From Meloidogyne chitwoodi (Eukaryota > Nematoda > Chromadorea > Rhabditida > Meloidogynidae), in NCBI GenBank assembly GCA_015183035.1, contig JACZZP010000010.1:1798001-1862000 (forward strand): a stretch of DNA of 64,000 nucleotides. The letters are read 5' to 3'. Shown piece by piece: positions 47,453 to 58,136 of the stretch. The notes beneath the pieces were generated by a model that saw only the letters and a program-made list of their open reading frames with translations, was not told where the DNA came from and ran no database searches. Every line of letters begins with the position of its first letter. Within the stretch, counting starts at the first letter, position 1. The translations under genes and the position numbers were made by a program.

Positions 47453-48424
47453 TTGAAAAATAAAGTCACCGCTGATTCTATTAGAGCAAATACGCTGAAC
47501 GGACCAAAAATTTTTTTTAGTTTTGAAGAAAAAAAGTTCGAAAAAGGTGAACTAGTTGAAATTAAGAATATTTCTAGAAGAACAAGAAAAGTTATAATGC
47601 TTGTAGCAATAATTGTAAGAAAAGAAGATAATGAAAAGTTTATCGTTGAAGTAAAAGATGGTCACCTCTCTGGAAATCAATTTAAAAGAAATTTAAATGA
47701 AATACGCAAATATGTAGAAATTGATGAAACAGTTGAAATTTTAAATGGTAATGAATGGATAGAAGGAATAATTTTAGATTTTAAAAATGGAGAGTATCAT
47801 GTAGGTATTGAAACGGGACCATTTGAAGCGCATATATTTAAACGAAATGCATATGGATTGCGTAAAATGTTTAAAATCAATGAAATTGTAGAAATAAAAA
47901 AGTATAACAACATTACAGACGAAACAGAATGTTTTAAAGCAGAAATTATAGAAAAATTAAATGAAAAAAAATATTCTGTGATAATAGTAAGTACTGGTGA
48001 ACTTAAAGGAAGAAGATTTACTCGGTTTTCCTTTGATATGCGCAAGTTTAAAATAGAAAAGTATGATATTAATGAAATTGTAGAAATATTAAATCAGAAC
48101 AAGAAGACAAAAAAATATGAGTGGATTAAAGCAAAAATTATAGGAAAAAAAGATGAATATAAATATGAAGTAGAAATAATAGATAATTATGGACTTGAAG
48201 AAAAAATAGTAACTCGAAGTTCATATGATATGCGCAAGTTTAAAAAAAAGTTTTATATAAATGAGGTAGTTGAAGTAAAAATATTTAATAGTGCAAAAGA
48301 AGCATTTTGGTATAAGGCAACAGTGGTAAAAATAAAAAATGAATTATATACTTTGGTTACTGAAAGAGGAAAGCAAGTTAGAGATTTGCCTTCATATTAT
48401 ATTCGCAAGGTTATTGAAGAATGA
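47453..48424 (+). CDS. Agenet/Tudor-like repeat protein, copy 1, repeat domain (five units)
   Basis: A long open frame of 323 residues without a clear own start (an in-frame stop, itself inside an acceptor-like TTTTAG, lies just upstream; the first in-frame ATG comes well inside the domain). It consists of five units of 50-64 residues, each with the pattern: acidic/aliphatic start with ELVEI or EIVEI, a Trp or aromatic residue before a KA-I stretch (WIKAKIIGK), a Y-V-I strand, then a closing RK (NLNEIRK, SSYDMRKFK, SYYIRK). The second unit is shorter (GNEWIEGIILDFKNGEYHVG). This pattern matches plant Agenet and Tudor-like beta-barrels, which bind methylated or charged peptides, but the link is from pattern only. 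The unbroken frame suggests that it is still coding or only recently cut off from its signal peptide. Confidence 0.65.
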   Translation: MKNKVTADSIRANTLNGPKIFFSFEEKKFEKGELVEIKNISRRTRKVIMLVAIIVRKEDNEKFIVEVKDGHLSGNQFKRNLNEIRKYVEIDETVEILNGNEWIEGIILDFKNGEYHVGIETGPFEAHIFKRNAYGLRKMFKINEIVEIKKYNNITDETECFKAEIIEKLNEKKYSVIIVSTGELKGRRFTRFSFDMRKFKIEKYDINEIVEILNQNKKTKKYEWIKAKIIGKKDEYKYEVEIIDNYGLEEKIVTRSSYDMRKFKKKFYINEVVEVKIFNSAKEAFWYKATVVKIKNELYTLVTERGKQVRDLPSYYIRKVIEE

Positions 48425-48599
48425 AGTAAAAAACAATTTTGTAGAAAAATAGATTAATTTAAGTAAAAAAACCCTTTAGAAATTTAATCTAAACATATTC
48501 TCCTTAGAAAATGTCAAATATAAACACAAAAAATAATTATTTTAGTATTATTTATTTTAATTTAAAGTATTTTTTTCGTATAAAAATTTTAAACTTTCA

Positions 48600-48708
48600 A
48601 TTATATATTTTTAGAAAATATTATTTTCTTTAGAAGAAAACATTTTCCTCTTTATTCAGACAACAATATATGGGCACACAGATTCTGTTAGAGAAAATAC
48701 GCTGAAAA
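48600..48708 (+). pseudogene. Remnant of an Agenet-like N-terminal exon at a duplication breakpoint
   Basis: Resembles exon 2 of copy 3 (AGAAGAAAACATTTTCCTCT, then CAGACAACAATATATGGGC), but the frame is broken. At about 48709 it passes abruptly into a copy of the NIM1-like kinase 3' UTR (AAATAGTCAAATTAATTT, compare 44670 on). Confidence 0.6.
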
Positions 48709-49176
48709 TAGTCAAATTAATTTAAAAAAATAAAAATAAAAGTGCTCAAATATGTAAATATTTGTTTTTATTTTTCTTTATAATTAAAAATTGAAAAAAT
48801 AATTTTATTAATATTTTAATTTTTACCAATAAATAGCTATTTTTATTAAAAAGAGAGACTTATTTAATCTTTCCTTTTGGAGTTTAATTAGTCGACGTTT
48901 TATTAACTCCAGTCCATTCTATTTAAAATTCTATAAATATTTATCTATTATATTTTAAACAATTTGTTTAAAAGAATTTATTTTTAAATAATTTAATAAA
49001 ATTAAATCAGACATAAAAATGAAAAAGTACATCAATTTCTTTTAAGTCAATTTTTATTTCGAAATTATGTATTTGCCAACACTACTTTTTTTATTTTACA
49101 TTTCTTAAAAGAATTTATATAAATTTTAATTTTATTGAACAATTAAGTCTATAAAATTTAAAAATATTTTTAAAAA
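48709..49176. other. Duplicated kinase 3' flank plus Agenet-family promoter (upstream of copy 2)
   Basis: 48709-48900 parallels 44668-44850, directly behind the kinase stop codon (shared AAAGAGAGACT). The following part shares CGAAATTATGTATTTGCCAA with the flanks of copies 1 (about 46107) and 3 (about 51020). It therefore ties the family's duplication to the end of the kinase gene. Confidence 0.6.
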
Positions 49177-50623
49177 ATGTTTATTTTATTATTTATTTTA
49201 TTTTTTATTTCTGAGTTTTGTAACAACTCAGAATGTGCATTAAAAAGAGATGATGCTTCAACATCTAAAGGTAATATACATGTGTGTATTTGTTTTTTCT
49301 ACTTCAATAAATAAAAGGGAGATGGGGGGATAAATTTAAAAATTATAATTATAAATTATATTTAGATTATCAAACCTTGAATGAATCAACAAAACATCAA
49401 GGAAAAAGTAAATATTTTCCGCTTTATCCAGACGAAGTATGGTCCAGAAACAGAATATTTACAAAAGATCAAGCATGGCCAAAGTAAATACTTTAATAAA
49501 ATTACCCTCTTTAATATAAATATCCATTTGAAAGTTGTTACCCTCCAATAGAGCCAAGTTTATGTGAAGACCAACCGGCCATGGACTAAAAAGGAAGAAG
49601 TAATAAAACGTCACCAATAGATTCAAGTTTGAGTGAATCCAACAGTTAAACGAGATTTGACCGAAATGGCAATTGGACCAATTGGTTCGTCAATGAAATG
49701 GTTTCGATGAATTGGGATGGATCCAAACTGGGAAAGATTTATTTATATTTTAATTTGTTTTGATTTACATAAGTGCAATTATTGTTTAATTGTTAGTAAA
49801 ATAGTCCTATTTTGATTTATTTGAGTACATTAATTTCTGTTTGACTTATTTCTAGTTCTGTGAAACTTGAATTTTTAAAGCAGAATTAAAATTCAAAAAT
49901 TTTCGTCTGTCTCTAAAATAAACCGAGATTATGAAAATTTACCCGACACTTGTGCTCAAACAAGCACAACCCTGATATACATATTTCTGGAAGAGGTTGA
50001 AAAATAAAAGCACATCCGATTCTGTTAGATAAAAATATACTGAGTATACCTAAAAAATATTTTTTAGTTATTTCAAAAAAGGTGAAATAGTTGAAGTATT
50101 TAATTATTATAAAAAGGAAAAAAGAATGATATGCTTATAGGAATAATTATAAAAAAATTAAATGAAGATGAATTTGATATAAGAATTTAAATAATTGTTA
50201 ACTTAAAGGAAAAATATTAAAACGATTTTCATTTAATTTGCGCAAGTTTAAAATAGAAAAGTATGATATTAATGAAATTGTAGAAATATCAAATCAGAAT
50301 AACAAAACAAAAAAATTTGAGTGGATTAAAGCAAAAATTATAGGAAAAAAAGATGAATATAAATATGAAGTAGAAATAATAGATAATTATGGACTTAAAG
50401 AAAAAATAGTGACTCGAAGTTCATATGATATGCGCAAGTTTAAAAAAAGTTTTATATAAATGAGGTAGTTGAAGTAAAAATATTTAATAGTGCAAAAGAA
50501 GCATTTTGGTATAAGGCAACAGTGATAAAAAAAGAAATTGCAGAAGAATATATTTTGCAAATTGGAGAAAGTCTTATTATTAGAGAGCATTCAGATTTTA
50601 TTCGCAAAGTTATTGGCGAATAA
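49177..50623 (+). pseudogene. Agenet-like secreted protein, copy 2, pseudogene
   Basis: Exon 1 (49177-49270) still gives a signal peptide (MFILLFILFFISEFCNNSEC) and exon 2 (from 49366) gives DYQTLNESTKHQGKSKYFPL. The frame then ends, and about 550 bp of unrelated sequence separates it from the repeat part. There, unit 1 breaks after KKGEIVEVFNYYKKEK. A stretch at 50238-50459 is open and almost identical to copy 1 (DINEIVEISNQNNKTKKFEW). A one-base loss in an A-run near 50446 then shifts the frame before the last unit, whose end (IRKVIGE) is readable to 50623. Several independent breaks make a functional product unlikely. Confidence 0.75.
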
Positions 50624-51164
50624 ATTAAAAAAGATTATAAGATTATTTTAAGTAAAAAACCCTTTTGTCTATACTATTTAACCTTTTCTAAACATACTCC
50701 TATTAAAGAATGATACATAACCACCAAAAAATTATTATTTTATTTAAAAATATTTTTATCCATTTTAAATATAAACAATTTATTTATTTTAAATTTTTAA
50801 TCGTTTTTTTGATAAAAATTTCTAGACTTTCAATTTTTGATTTTATATTGAATTATAAATATTTGTTATAATTCATTGGTCGAAGCTTTGTTTTTCCAGT
50901 TTATGTATATAATATGTTATAAACAATTTTACAAAATTTAAAAATATTTTTAAAAATAAAAGTGCAATTGAACATAAAAATGTAATAGACACTTGCGTTA
51001 ATTTTTAAGTCAATTTTTCTTTCGAAATTATTTGCCAACACTACTTTTATTTAAATTTTTTTACATTTATTTTCTTAAAAGAATTCATTAGATATTTCTT
51101 AACTTAAATCACAAACATTCTTAGGTGAAGAATATTTTAATTTTATTGAACAATTGATTTAAAA
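50624..51164. other. Spacer upstream of Agenet-like copy 3
   Basis: AT-rich. The last 150 bp are nearly identical to the upstream flank of copy 1 (GTCAATTTTTCTTTCGAAAT, TTCTTAGGTGAAGAATATTT) and presumably form the promoter. Confidence 0.55.
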
Positions 51165-52217
51165 ATGTTTATTTCATTATTATTTATTTTATTTTTTATT
51201 TCTGAGTTTTTTAACAACTCAGAATGTTCACCAAAAAGAGATGGTGCTTCAACATCTAAAGGTAATATATACATATTTGCTCTAATTTAAAAAAAGGGAA
51301 CGTTAAATAAATTTAAAAATTAAATTAAAGATTATCAATCTCTCTTGAAAGAATCAACAAATCAACGTCCAAGTAGTTCTATGGATTCACAAATTTTTAG
51401 AAGAAAATATTTTCCTCTTTATTCAGACAATATATGGACAATAACGGACACAGATTCTGATAGAGCAAATATGCTAAGAAGACAAAAAGAATATAAAGAA
51501 AATTTCAATATTAATGAATTAGTTGAAATAAATAATTATCATACAATAACAAATGAAGAAGAATGGATTGTAGCAAGAATTGTTGGAAAAGAAAATGAAA
51601 ATTTTACTGTTCAAATAGAAGATGGTCCACTTTCTGGGAGAGAATTTCCAAAAAATTTAAATGAAATACGTAAAATTAAAAATCAATATTTTTTAACTAA
51701 TGAATTAGCTGAAATTTTTATTTATAATGAATGGATAGAAGGAGTAATTTTAGATTATGAAAATGGAAAGTATTTGGTAGGTATAGAAACAGGACAATTT
51801 ACTGGACAATTATTTAAAATAACTTCAAATGGATTGCGAAAAATAGAATACAATATTAATGAAATTGTCAAAATATTAAATCTGGACAATCTTACAGGCG
51901 AACTTAAATGGATTAAAGCAAAGATTGTAAGGAAAACAAATAAAAATAAATATATTGTATTAGTAGTAGAACATTGTAGAGTTATAGGAAAAGAATTTAC
52001 TCGAAGTCCAGATAGAATACGCAAGTTTAAAATCGAAAAGTTTTATATAAATGAATTAGTTGAGTTTGAAAAATTTAATAAAGAGGCAGATAAAATATTT
52101 TGGTATAAAGCAATAATTATAAAAATATTAAATGAAGAAGAATATATTTTGAATATTGGAAGAAATCGTACAATAAAAGAACCTTCATATTATATTCGAA
52201 AGGTGCAAAATTATTGA
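51165..52217 (+). CDS. Secreted protein with four Agenet/Tudor-like repeats, copy 3 (intact)
   Basis: Two exons (51165-51261, 51331-52217) code for 327 residues. The signal peptide is MFISLLFILFFISEFFNNSE. A linker of about 75 residues (STNQRPSSSMDSQIFRRKYF and on) follows. Then come four units: from NINELVEINNYHTITNEEEW to NEIRK; from NELAEIFIYNEWIEGVILDY to SNGLRK; from NINEIVKILNLDNLTGELKW to DRIRKFK; from YINELVEFEKFNKEADKIFW to YYIRKVQNY. Each unit has a hydrophobic VEI start, an aromatic-x-A-I middle and a closing RK, the layout of Agenet domains (whose units usually close on RP). Proteins with tandem Agenet domains are best known from plants, so a secreted nematode version is notable. 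No other domain is seen. The closest alternative is a generic SH3-like barrel repeat. Confidence 0.8.
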
Positions 52218-52785
52218 AGTAAAAAAAATATATTTTCTTAAAATACATATAATAACAAAAAATAATTACTACTATTTTATTTTTAAGTATTTATCAATTT
52301 TAAATATAAACTCTTTTTAATTTTAAAGATTTTTTTAGTAAAAAATTTTCTAGCTTTCAATTTTTGATTAAAATATACATTTTAGAGAATATTATTTTTT
52401 AAATTAAGTCATCAAATGTTATCTTATATTAAATTATAGTTGTCTTAAATTTCTCTTTTTTAGTCATCAAATTATATTTTTATATCACAAATTTTATAGT
52501 TTACATTTATTAAAAAATTTTAAAAAAGGATTGAAATAACCAATTTAAGGGTATTATATTAAACAAAGGTAAAGAGCGCTAAATGTTGAGTGATCTTAGT
52601 TGCATTAATAATTTTTTCTCTTTACCGGAAATTTTATTTTTATTTCTTTTTAAATTTTTCCTTTACTAAAATGTCGGTCCGTAAATACCCGGTTTTTTTA
52701 ATCTTTTCTAGAATTATTAAAAAAAATTGTATCATAAAATTAAATACATAATGAAAAATATCTTAAAAATTTTAAAATTCTTCTT
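52218..52785. other. Intergenic spacer between convergent genes
   Basis: AT-rich 3' flanks of the Agenet-like copy 3 (+) and SARAF (-) genes. A slightly GC-richer stretch near 52567-52700 (GTAAAGAGCGCTAAATGTTG) is not recognised. Confidence 0.5.
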
Positions 52786-54209
52786 TTATCTTCTAGAAGT
52801 TCCTCCAAAACCTAAAAATTATATTTAAAATTAATTTTTATAATTAACCAGAAGATGTGTGTGAAGTTCCACTAGATGAAGGTGATGAAGAATATCCACC
52901 ACTATAACCTGATGAGGATGAACCACCAAAATAGCTTGGGCGTCCACGATACCTTTTTTATAAATTAATAAATTAAAAAATATAGTTATTTAGGCCTATA
53001 GTCCAGCAAAAAAATTAAAAAAATCATTTCCAAAGAAATTAAAATACCGAAATTAGCCAACTTATATAATGATTTAATTAAAATTTAATATAAAATATAA
53101 ATTAACCTGCTTCCATAACTATCATATCCATATCCATTATAATATGAATTTCCACTGCTTCCAAATAAATAACCTCCAAGTGCTCCTAATCCCAATCCAG
53201 AAAAAAAGCCTGGCCCTCCACTACTACTACCATTACTACTACTAGATCTTTTATTATAATAATTATTTTGATTTGTTGTAGCATCATCATATGATGGTGG
53301 AGGTGGATTCCATCCAGGGGGAGGTGGTCTTCTGTCATCTGGCCTTAAAATAAAATTTTATTTTAAATTTAATAACTTAATTTACTTACCCCCACCAACT
53401 TCCACCGCTTCCTCCTCCACTACTTCTATTTGTAGAACTACCAGAAGAAGAAAACATCAAATAAACCAAATAAATAATGAATAAAATGACAAGAAATGAG
53501 ACGATCTTTTCAAAGTTGAGCCTTAAAAATTTTAAAAATTAAAATAAATTTTTTTATATTTTATTAGAATACCAAGAAGATTTTGAAGGTAAAAGATACG
53601 TGCCTTGTTGAGCTCCATATTTACTATAGTCAAGTTCATAGCGTAACTAAAATTTAAAAATAAATTTAAAAAATAACTTAAAAATTAACCCCACAAGATC
53701 CAGCCACAACATAAGGATCATCACGATAATCAAAACCTTCACAACTAACTTCTATCCTTCCAAATTGATATTCTATTGGAAATTCTGCCTTACATTCCCA
53801 CTGAACATCTCGACCATCAGATCCTTTATTATAACATTGAACTACTTTTGGTGAGTGCCTTAAAAAATTTTTTAATTTAAAAAAAGGAAAAAATGTTGTT
53901 GTGTTAATTTTAATTTAAAAATACAACCAATAAAATAAAATATAAATAATAAAAATTTAAAAAACAAACATTCCAGAAGCTGTACCACCAATACATTCCA
54001 ATTGTGGGATAGGTTTAGAACCTTCAGTATAACTTCCTCTATAAAGTGTTAAAACAGATATACTGCTTAAAAGGACTCTTTGACGAGCTATTAAAATAAT
54101 TTTAAAAATTAAAAAAATTTAAATTAAGAATAATACCTTCAACAAGTCCAAGGATAAATATAAAAATAATAATACATTTTAAGTCAATTTTGAAATTTGA
54201 TAGGATCAT
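52786..54209 (-). CDS. SARAF, store-operated calcium entry-associated regulatory factor (TMEM66)
   Basis: ER single-pass membrane protein that promotes slow inactivation of STIM/Orai calcium entry. Eight exons (54137-54209, 53970-54087, 53690-53858, 53573-53646, 53390-53521, 53107-53343, 52849-52952, 52786-52811) give 310 residues. An N-terminal signal segment (CIIIFIFILGLVEG) is followed by the luminal SARAF core: VLTLYRGSYT, IPQLECIGGTA, SPKVVQCYNKGSDGRDVQWE, FGRIEVSCEGFDYRDDPYVV and GSCGLRYELDY. A transmembrane helix (IVSFLVILFIIYLVYLMF) leads to a cytosolic tail rich in Ser, Gly, Pro and Tyr (PDDRRPPPPGWNPPPPSYDD), ending GFGGTSRR as in vertebrate SARAF. The cysteines of the core are kept. 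It is divergent from the HS6ST gene across a 355-bp gap. Confidence 0.93.
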
Positions 54210-54564
54210 AATTAATTTACTGAAAATAAATAGTTAAGCAAATATAAGTAAAAATTATAAATAAATCATTAAAAAAATTTTATACACGTATAGATTACGT
54301 AAACAATATTTTTTTACATTATGAAAATTTGGGATAAAATGTCATTTTCTATGAAAAGATAAATAATAGTATATAAAAAGAGGAGATTTAGAGGTAACAA
54401 GTTTGTGAAAAGAGAATGGAAAAATGAAAAGAGAGGAGAAGATTCGTCTTGTTTTTATTTTTTTTGCATCGGCATTTATTCTGGATAATTTTCAGTAATC
54501 ATTTGTAATTATCTTTTTTAGAATATATGTAAATAAAAAGATGTGATTATTTACTTAATTAAAA
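54210..54564. promoter_or_regulatory. Shared upstream region of SARAF (-) and HS6ST (+)
   Basis: A gap of 355 bp between divergent start codons. AT-rich, with TATATAAAAAGAGG at about 54369 on the + strand as a possible TATA box for HS6ST. No other site is clear. Confidence 0.45.
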
Positions 54565-56193
54565 ATGCGGTATTTACACCGCACCCCTTCTTTCCTAATA
54601 ACAACTATATTTTCAATATTTTTTATAATTTATTTAATTTATGCTGTTTGGACAACTTCAAGGATTAATATTGTTTTAAATGAAACTCCTCAGCGTTTTG
54701 CTTATTCACAAATCAATCCTATTGTTAACAATAGGAATGATTATAATTCTGGAAGGAAACCTTTACTTGTATCTTATGATCAAATACATAAAGATTTTGA
54801 TAAATATAGGTTTTTTATTATTTTTTTCCTAATTTATTTTTTCTAATTTTATTAATAATTTTTAAATAATATTTTCGACCAATTACTGGGAATAAATCTT
54901 TCTTGCTGGGTTTCCTCGTGCTCACCTCTTTTTACCCTTTTTTTTCGATCCCCGTTCACCCTTGGTATTCGAAAAATAAATTTTAATATAGATTCTAAAT
55001 TTTTATCTTTATGAATTTCACATTTTTCAGTTTCAAATTTTCTGGGGATAATGCTATTATCTTTCTACATATTCAAAAAACTGCTGGCACTTCATTTGAA
55101 CGTTTTCTTGTTCGCAAATTGAATATTACTGCTCCTTGTATTTGTGAACATGGTCAACGACGCTGTGATTGTAGAGTTATTGATAATTTTGGAAGGAAAA
55201 AAATTTGGCTTTTTTCTCGTTATTCTACTGGCTGGGTGGATTGGGCGTGTGGATTACATGCTGATTTCACAAAATTAATTGTTGTTGGTTGTGTGGATTA
55301 TTATTTCAAGATTAAAGAAGGTTTTTTTAATTTTTTGGTAAAATCATTTTTTACAAATGCTCCTTCATTTATAGAGTTGTTTTTTACGTCAAACTGCCAG
55401 TTTTTTTATTTTTCAAAAATTAAAAAATAAGATTATTCTGGTTTTTTCATAGCAAGTCATAATTGAAAATCGTTAGCAATTTGACCTTATCTACTTTTAT
55501 AAGTTTTATTTAATTTTTATTTTTAAGGACAGTCTAAAAAACGTCTTTATTTAACAACATTTATTCGCGAACCGGTTGATCGATTTATTTCAGAATTTAG
55601 TCATGTTAGACGCGGCGCAACTTGGAAGAGTGTTAAACATTTTTGTCAAAATATTTCAAATTGTTTTGAATTTAATTCAACCAAAAATGTCGAATTGGAT
55701 GAATTTCTGAACTGCCCTAATAATTTAGCATTTAATAGGTAAAAAATTATTTTATGAAATTATTTTTTTTAATGAATTTAATATTTTTTTAGACAAACCC
55801 GAATGCTCGCAGATTTAACTCTTATTGGTTGTAATAATTTGGTATTTTCTTATGATAATAATTCAACTTTTGGTCAATTAATGTTGGAAAGTGCAAAGAA
55901 AAATCTTTTGAATAATTTTGCATTTTTTGGCATAAAAGAGAGGATAAAAGAAAGTCAACTTCTTTTTGAAAATACTTTTACTTTAAAGTTAATTTTTTAA
56001 AAGAAATTTATTTTTACTTTTAAAAATATTTAGATTTTCTGATTCACTTGCTACGTGGAATATAAGCAAATCTTCTAATATAATTGTTAGTGTTGAACAA
56101 ATTGCTCTTATTAATAAAAAGAATCAATTAGATGTTGAGCTTTACTCATTTGCAAATAATTTATTTAATCAACGGCTTAAAAACCTTCATTGA
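54565..56193 (+). CDS. hst-6: Heparan sulfate 6-O-sulfotransferase
   Basis: Golgi type II membrane enzyme moving sulfate from PAPS to the 6-O position of glucosamine in heparan sulfate. Five exons (54565-54809, 55031-55320, 55528-55738, 55793-55987, 56034-56193) give 366 residues. An N-terminal anchor (FLITTIFSIFFIIYLIYAVW) is followed by the 5'-PSB loop in IIFLHIQKTAGTSFERFLVR (catalytic His is in this loop), the Cys-rich stretch ICEHGQRRCDC, WLFSRYSTGWVDWACGLHAD, the 3'-PB region TTFIREPVDRFISEFSHVRR followed by GATWKS, NCPNNLAFNRQTRMLADLTL, and ESAKKNLLNNFAFFGIKE. All are hallmarks of HS6ST. It is slightly shorter than vertebrate enzymes. The 5' and 3' PAPS motifs look intact. Confidence 0.93.
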
Positions 56194-56588
56194 AATAAAA
56201 AAAAAGTATTTTTTCTTTAAATTGTATTTAAATTTTATTTATTTATCTCGCAGCTTTATTAATAAAAATTAGCAGCTAAATTTATTTTTTAGTGCCGCTT
56301 TTATGTTTATTATTTTTAATTCTTGCCATTTTCTTTTTTCCAGCTTTGTTTTCTATTTTATTTATTTCAAAAATTAGGTATATTAATTTGTTTTTTCTTA
56401 CATTTTCTCACCTTATTTTTGTTGCAATTTTATTATTATTGCCAGTAATTATTTAAATGTTTAAATTTTAATAAATATTTTCTTTAATTGTTTTTTGCTT
56501 TGATAATATTTTAAAACACATTATTTTATAATTAAATAATTTTTAGGACTTAAAGAATTTTAATAATATAAATTTTAATTAATTAGAA
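56194..56588. other. Intergenic spacer HS6ST to TRAPPC5
   Basis: AT-rich, 395 bp. A hydrophobic open stretch near 56290-56455 has no good start and is best explained by T-rich composition. Confidence 0.5.
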
Positions 56589-57443
56589 ATGATTGGAAGA
56601 AATACACGTAGCAATCCTCTTGGTATTTTGGACAAATCTCTGAGCACAAGGAGACATGAGGTTTTCTTTATTTTATATTATTAACCTTATATCTTTTTGT
56701 TAAAATTAAGACCTAAAGTTTGTAAATTTTATACTTTTTCGAGAACTTATTTAAGACTCCAATTGATTTTATTTTTTACTTTTTTAGATAAATATTTCTA
56801 CCTTTGCACTTTTGTTCTCTGAAATGATAAAATATTCTCAAAATAAAGTCAATACATTGCAGGAATTACAGGAAAGGTTATTTTTATTTATTATTTTATT
56901 TTTGATTATAAACACTTAACTGCTTTACTTTTATAGATTAACCTTTTATGGAAAATTTGTAGGCTCTCGTCTGTTAGATCTCATTACATTAAGAGAGGTT
57001 TTTAAAAAAATAAACAAATATTTTTTTTCCATTTTAGAAGGGCTATAAAAAAGATGTAAAATTGTTAAGTATGCTAATGTTTTTAAAAGGACCTGTTTGG
57101 AAAAATTTATTTGGTTTAGAAGCTGACAAACTTGAACGAAGTAATGAAGACCCTTGTAAATGTTTGTAATTAATTTTTTAACCTAAAATTTACATGAGAA
57201 TTTAATTTTAAAGATTTTCTCATTGAAAAAGAGCCAATGGTTAACACATTTATTTCACTTCCAAAAGACAAAGGATCTCTTAATTGTGCTTCTTTTATTG
57301 CTGGCATAATCGAATCATTCCTAGCAGAATGTAATTTCCCATGTCGTGTAACAGCTCATTGGCATATGGGAACAGCTTATATGATTGAATTTGATGAACA
57401 AGTTATTAATAGAGAAAATGTTATTAATGAAATGTCTAAATAA
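56589..57443 (+). CDS. trpp-5: TRAPPC5 (Trs31/Bet3-like) subunit of the TRAPP tethering complex
   Basis: Core subunit of the TRAPP complex, the GEF and tether for ER-Golgi and Golgi transport (Rab1). Five exons (56589-56660, 56788-56876, 56937-56997, 57038-57161, 57214-57443) give 191 residues, the usual size. Signatures: the N-terminal RSNPLGILDKSLSTRRHEIN, FALLFSEMIKYSQN, ELQERLTFYGKFVGSRLLDL, KDVKLLSMLMFLKGPVWKNL, and the C-terminal LNCASFIAGIIESFLAECNF followed by CRVTAHW. The next gene starts 132 bp downstream on the same strand. The gene symbol is by orthology to C. elegans naming and is less certain than the family. Confidence 0.93.
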
Positions 57444-57574
57444 AAATTAAAAAAAAATTTTTTTTATTAAAAATATGAATGGTAGTAATTATTTGATGCC
57501 GTAATTATCTTCTTTTTGTTTTTTATTTAAAAAATATAAATTTATTTAAGTAATTTATTTTCTAAAAAACAACA

Positions 57575-57882
57575 ATGGCTCAACATAAAATGAAAAAGAA
57601 GACAACGCTCCCTCTAGGAGCAAAACACAAATCTTTAAAAAAACAAACAAAGACAAAATCAGTGGGAGCACCCAAAAAGGTTTTCTTTTTTGTTAAGTTA
57701 TTTTTTAAAAATTAAAAATAAATAAATTTTAGGGAGTTACAGCAATTTTACCACCTAAAAAACAAACTGCCGTGCATACTTCAAAAGTTACTTGTGAAGT
57801 TTCTCGTTTAATCAATCGAAAGAATGAAGAAATGATTCGGACAATTGCAGATAAACAACAAGGGAAGAAATCTAAAAAATAA
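57575..57882 (+). CDS. Small basic UPF0390 protein (LYDG10/C19orf53-like)
   Basis: Two exons (57575-57679, 57733-57882) code for an 84-residue, Lys-rich protein: MAQHKMKKKTTLPLGAKHKS, then ILPPKKQTAVHTSKV, EVSRLINRKNEEMIRTIAD and a basic end QQGKKSKK. The order of a basic start, PPKK motif and helical I-R-N-E stretch fits the UPF0390 (DUF2462) family, small nucleolar-type proteins of unclear role. It lies 131 bp behind TRAPPC5 and 254 bp before POLG. Confidence 0.75.
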
Positions 57883-58136
57883 ATTTTTTTATTTTTGTTG
57901 GTTTTTATGAGGTTTTTGAGATAAATTTGAATTAAATTAATTTTAAATTAATTAAATGCTTTTGAGTATTTCGAAAATATTTTTGTTTATTATATAATTG
58001 TTTTAAATATTTTAGATAATATACTTTTAACTTTTTAGAAAACTTTTCTTTATTAATAAACGTGAATGCACGGATTTTTTGTCAGATTTAAGGTTTTAAT
58101 ATTTTTTTTATTTTTAAATTTTAATAATTTATTTAG

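Noticed and set aside
56290..56455. Hydrophobic open stretch of about 55 codons between HS6ST and TRAPPC5
   Set aside because: No ATG in frame at a useful place, T-rich composition gives hydrophobic codons, and no splice signals link it to a neighbour.
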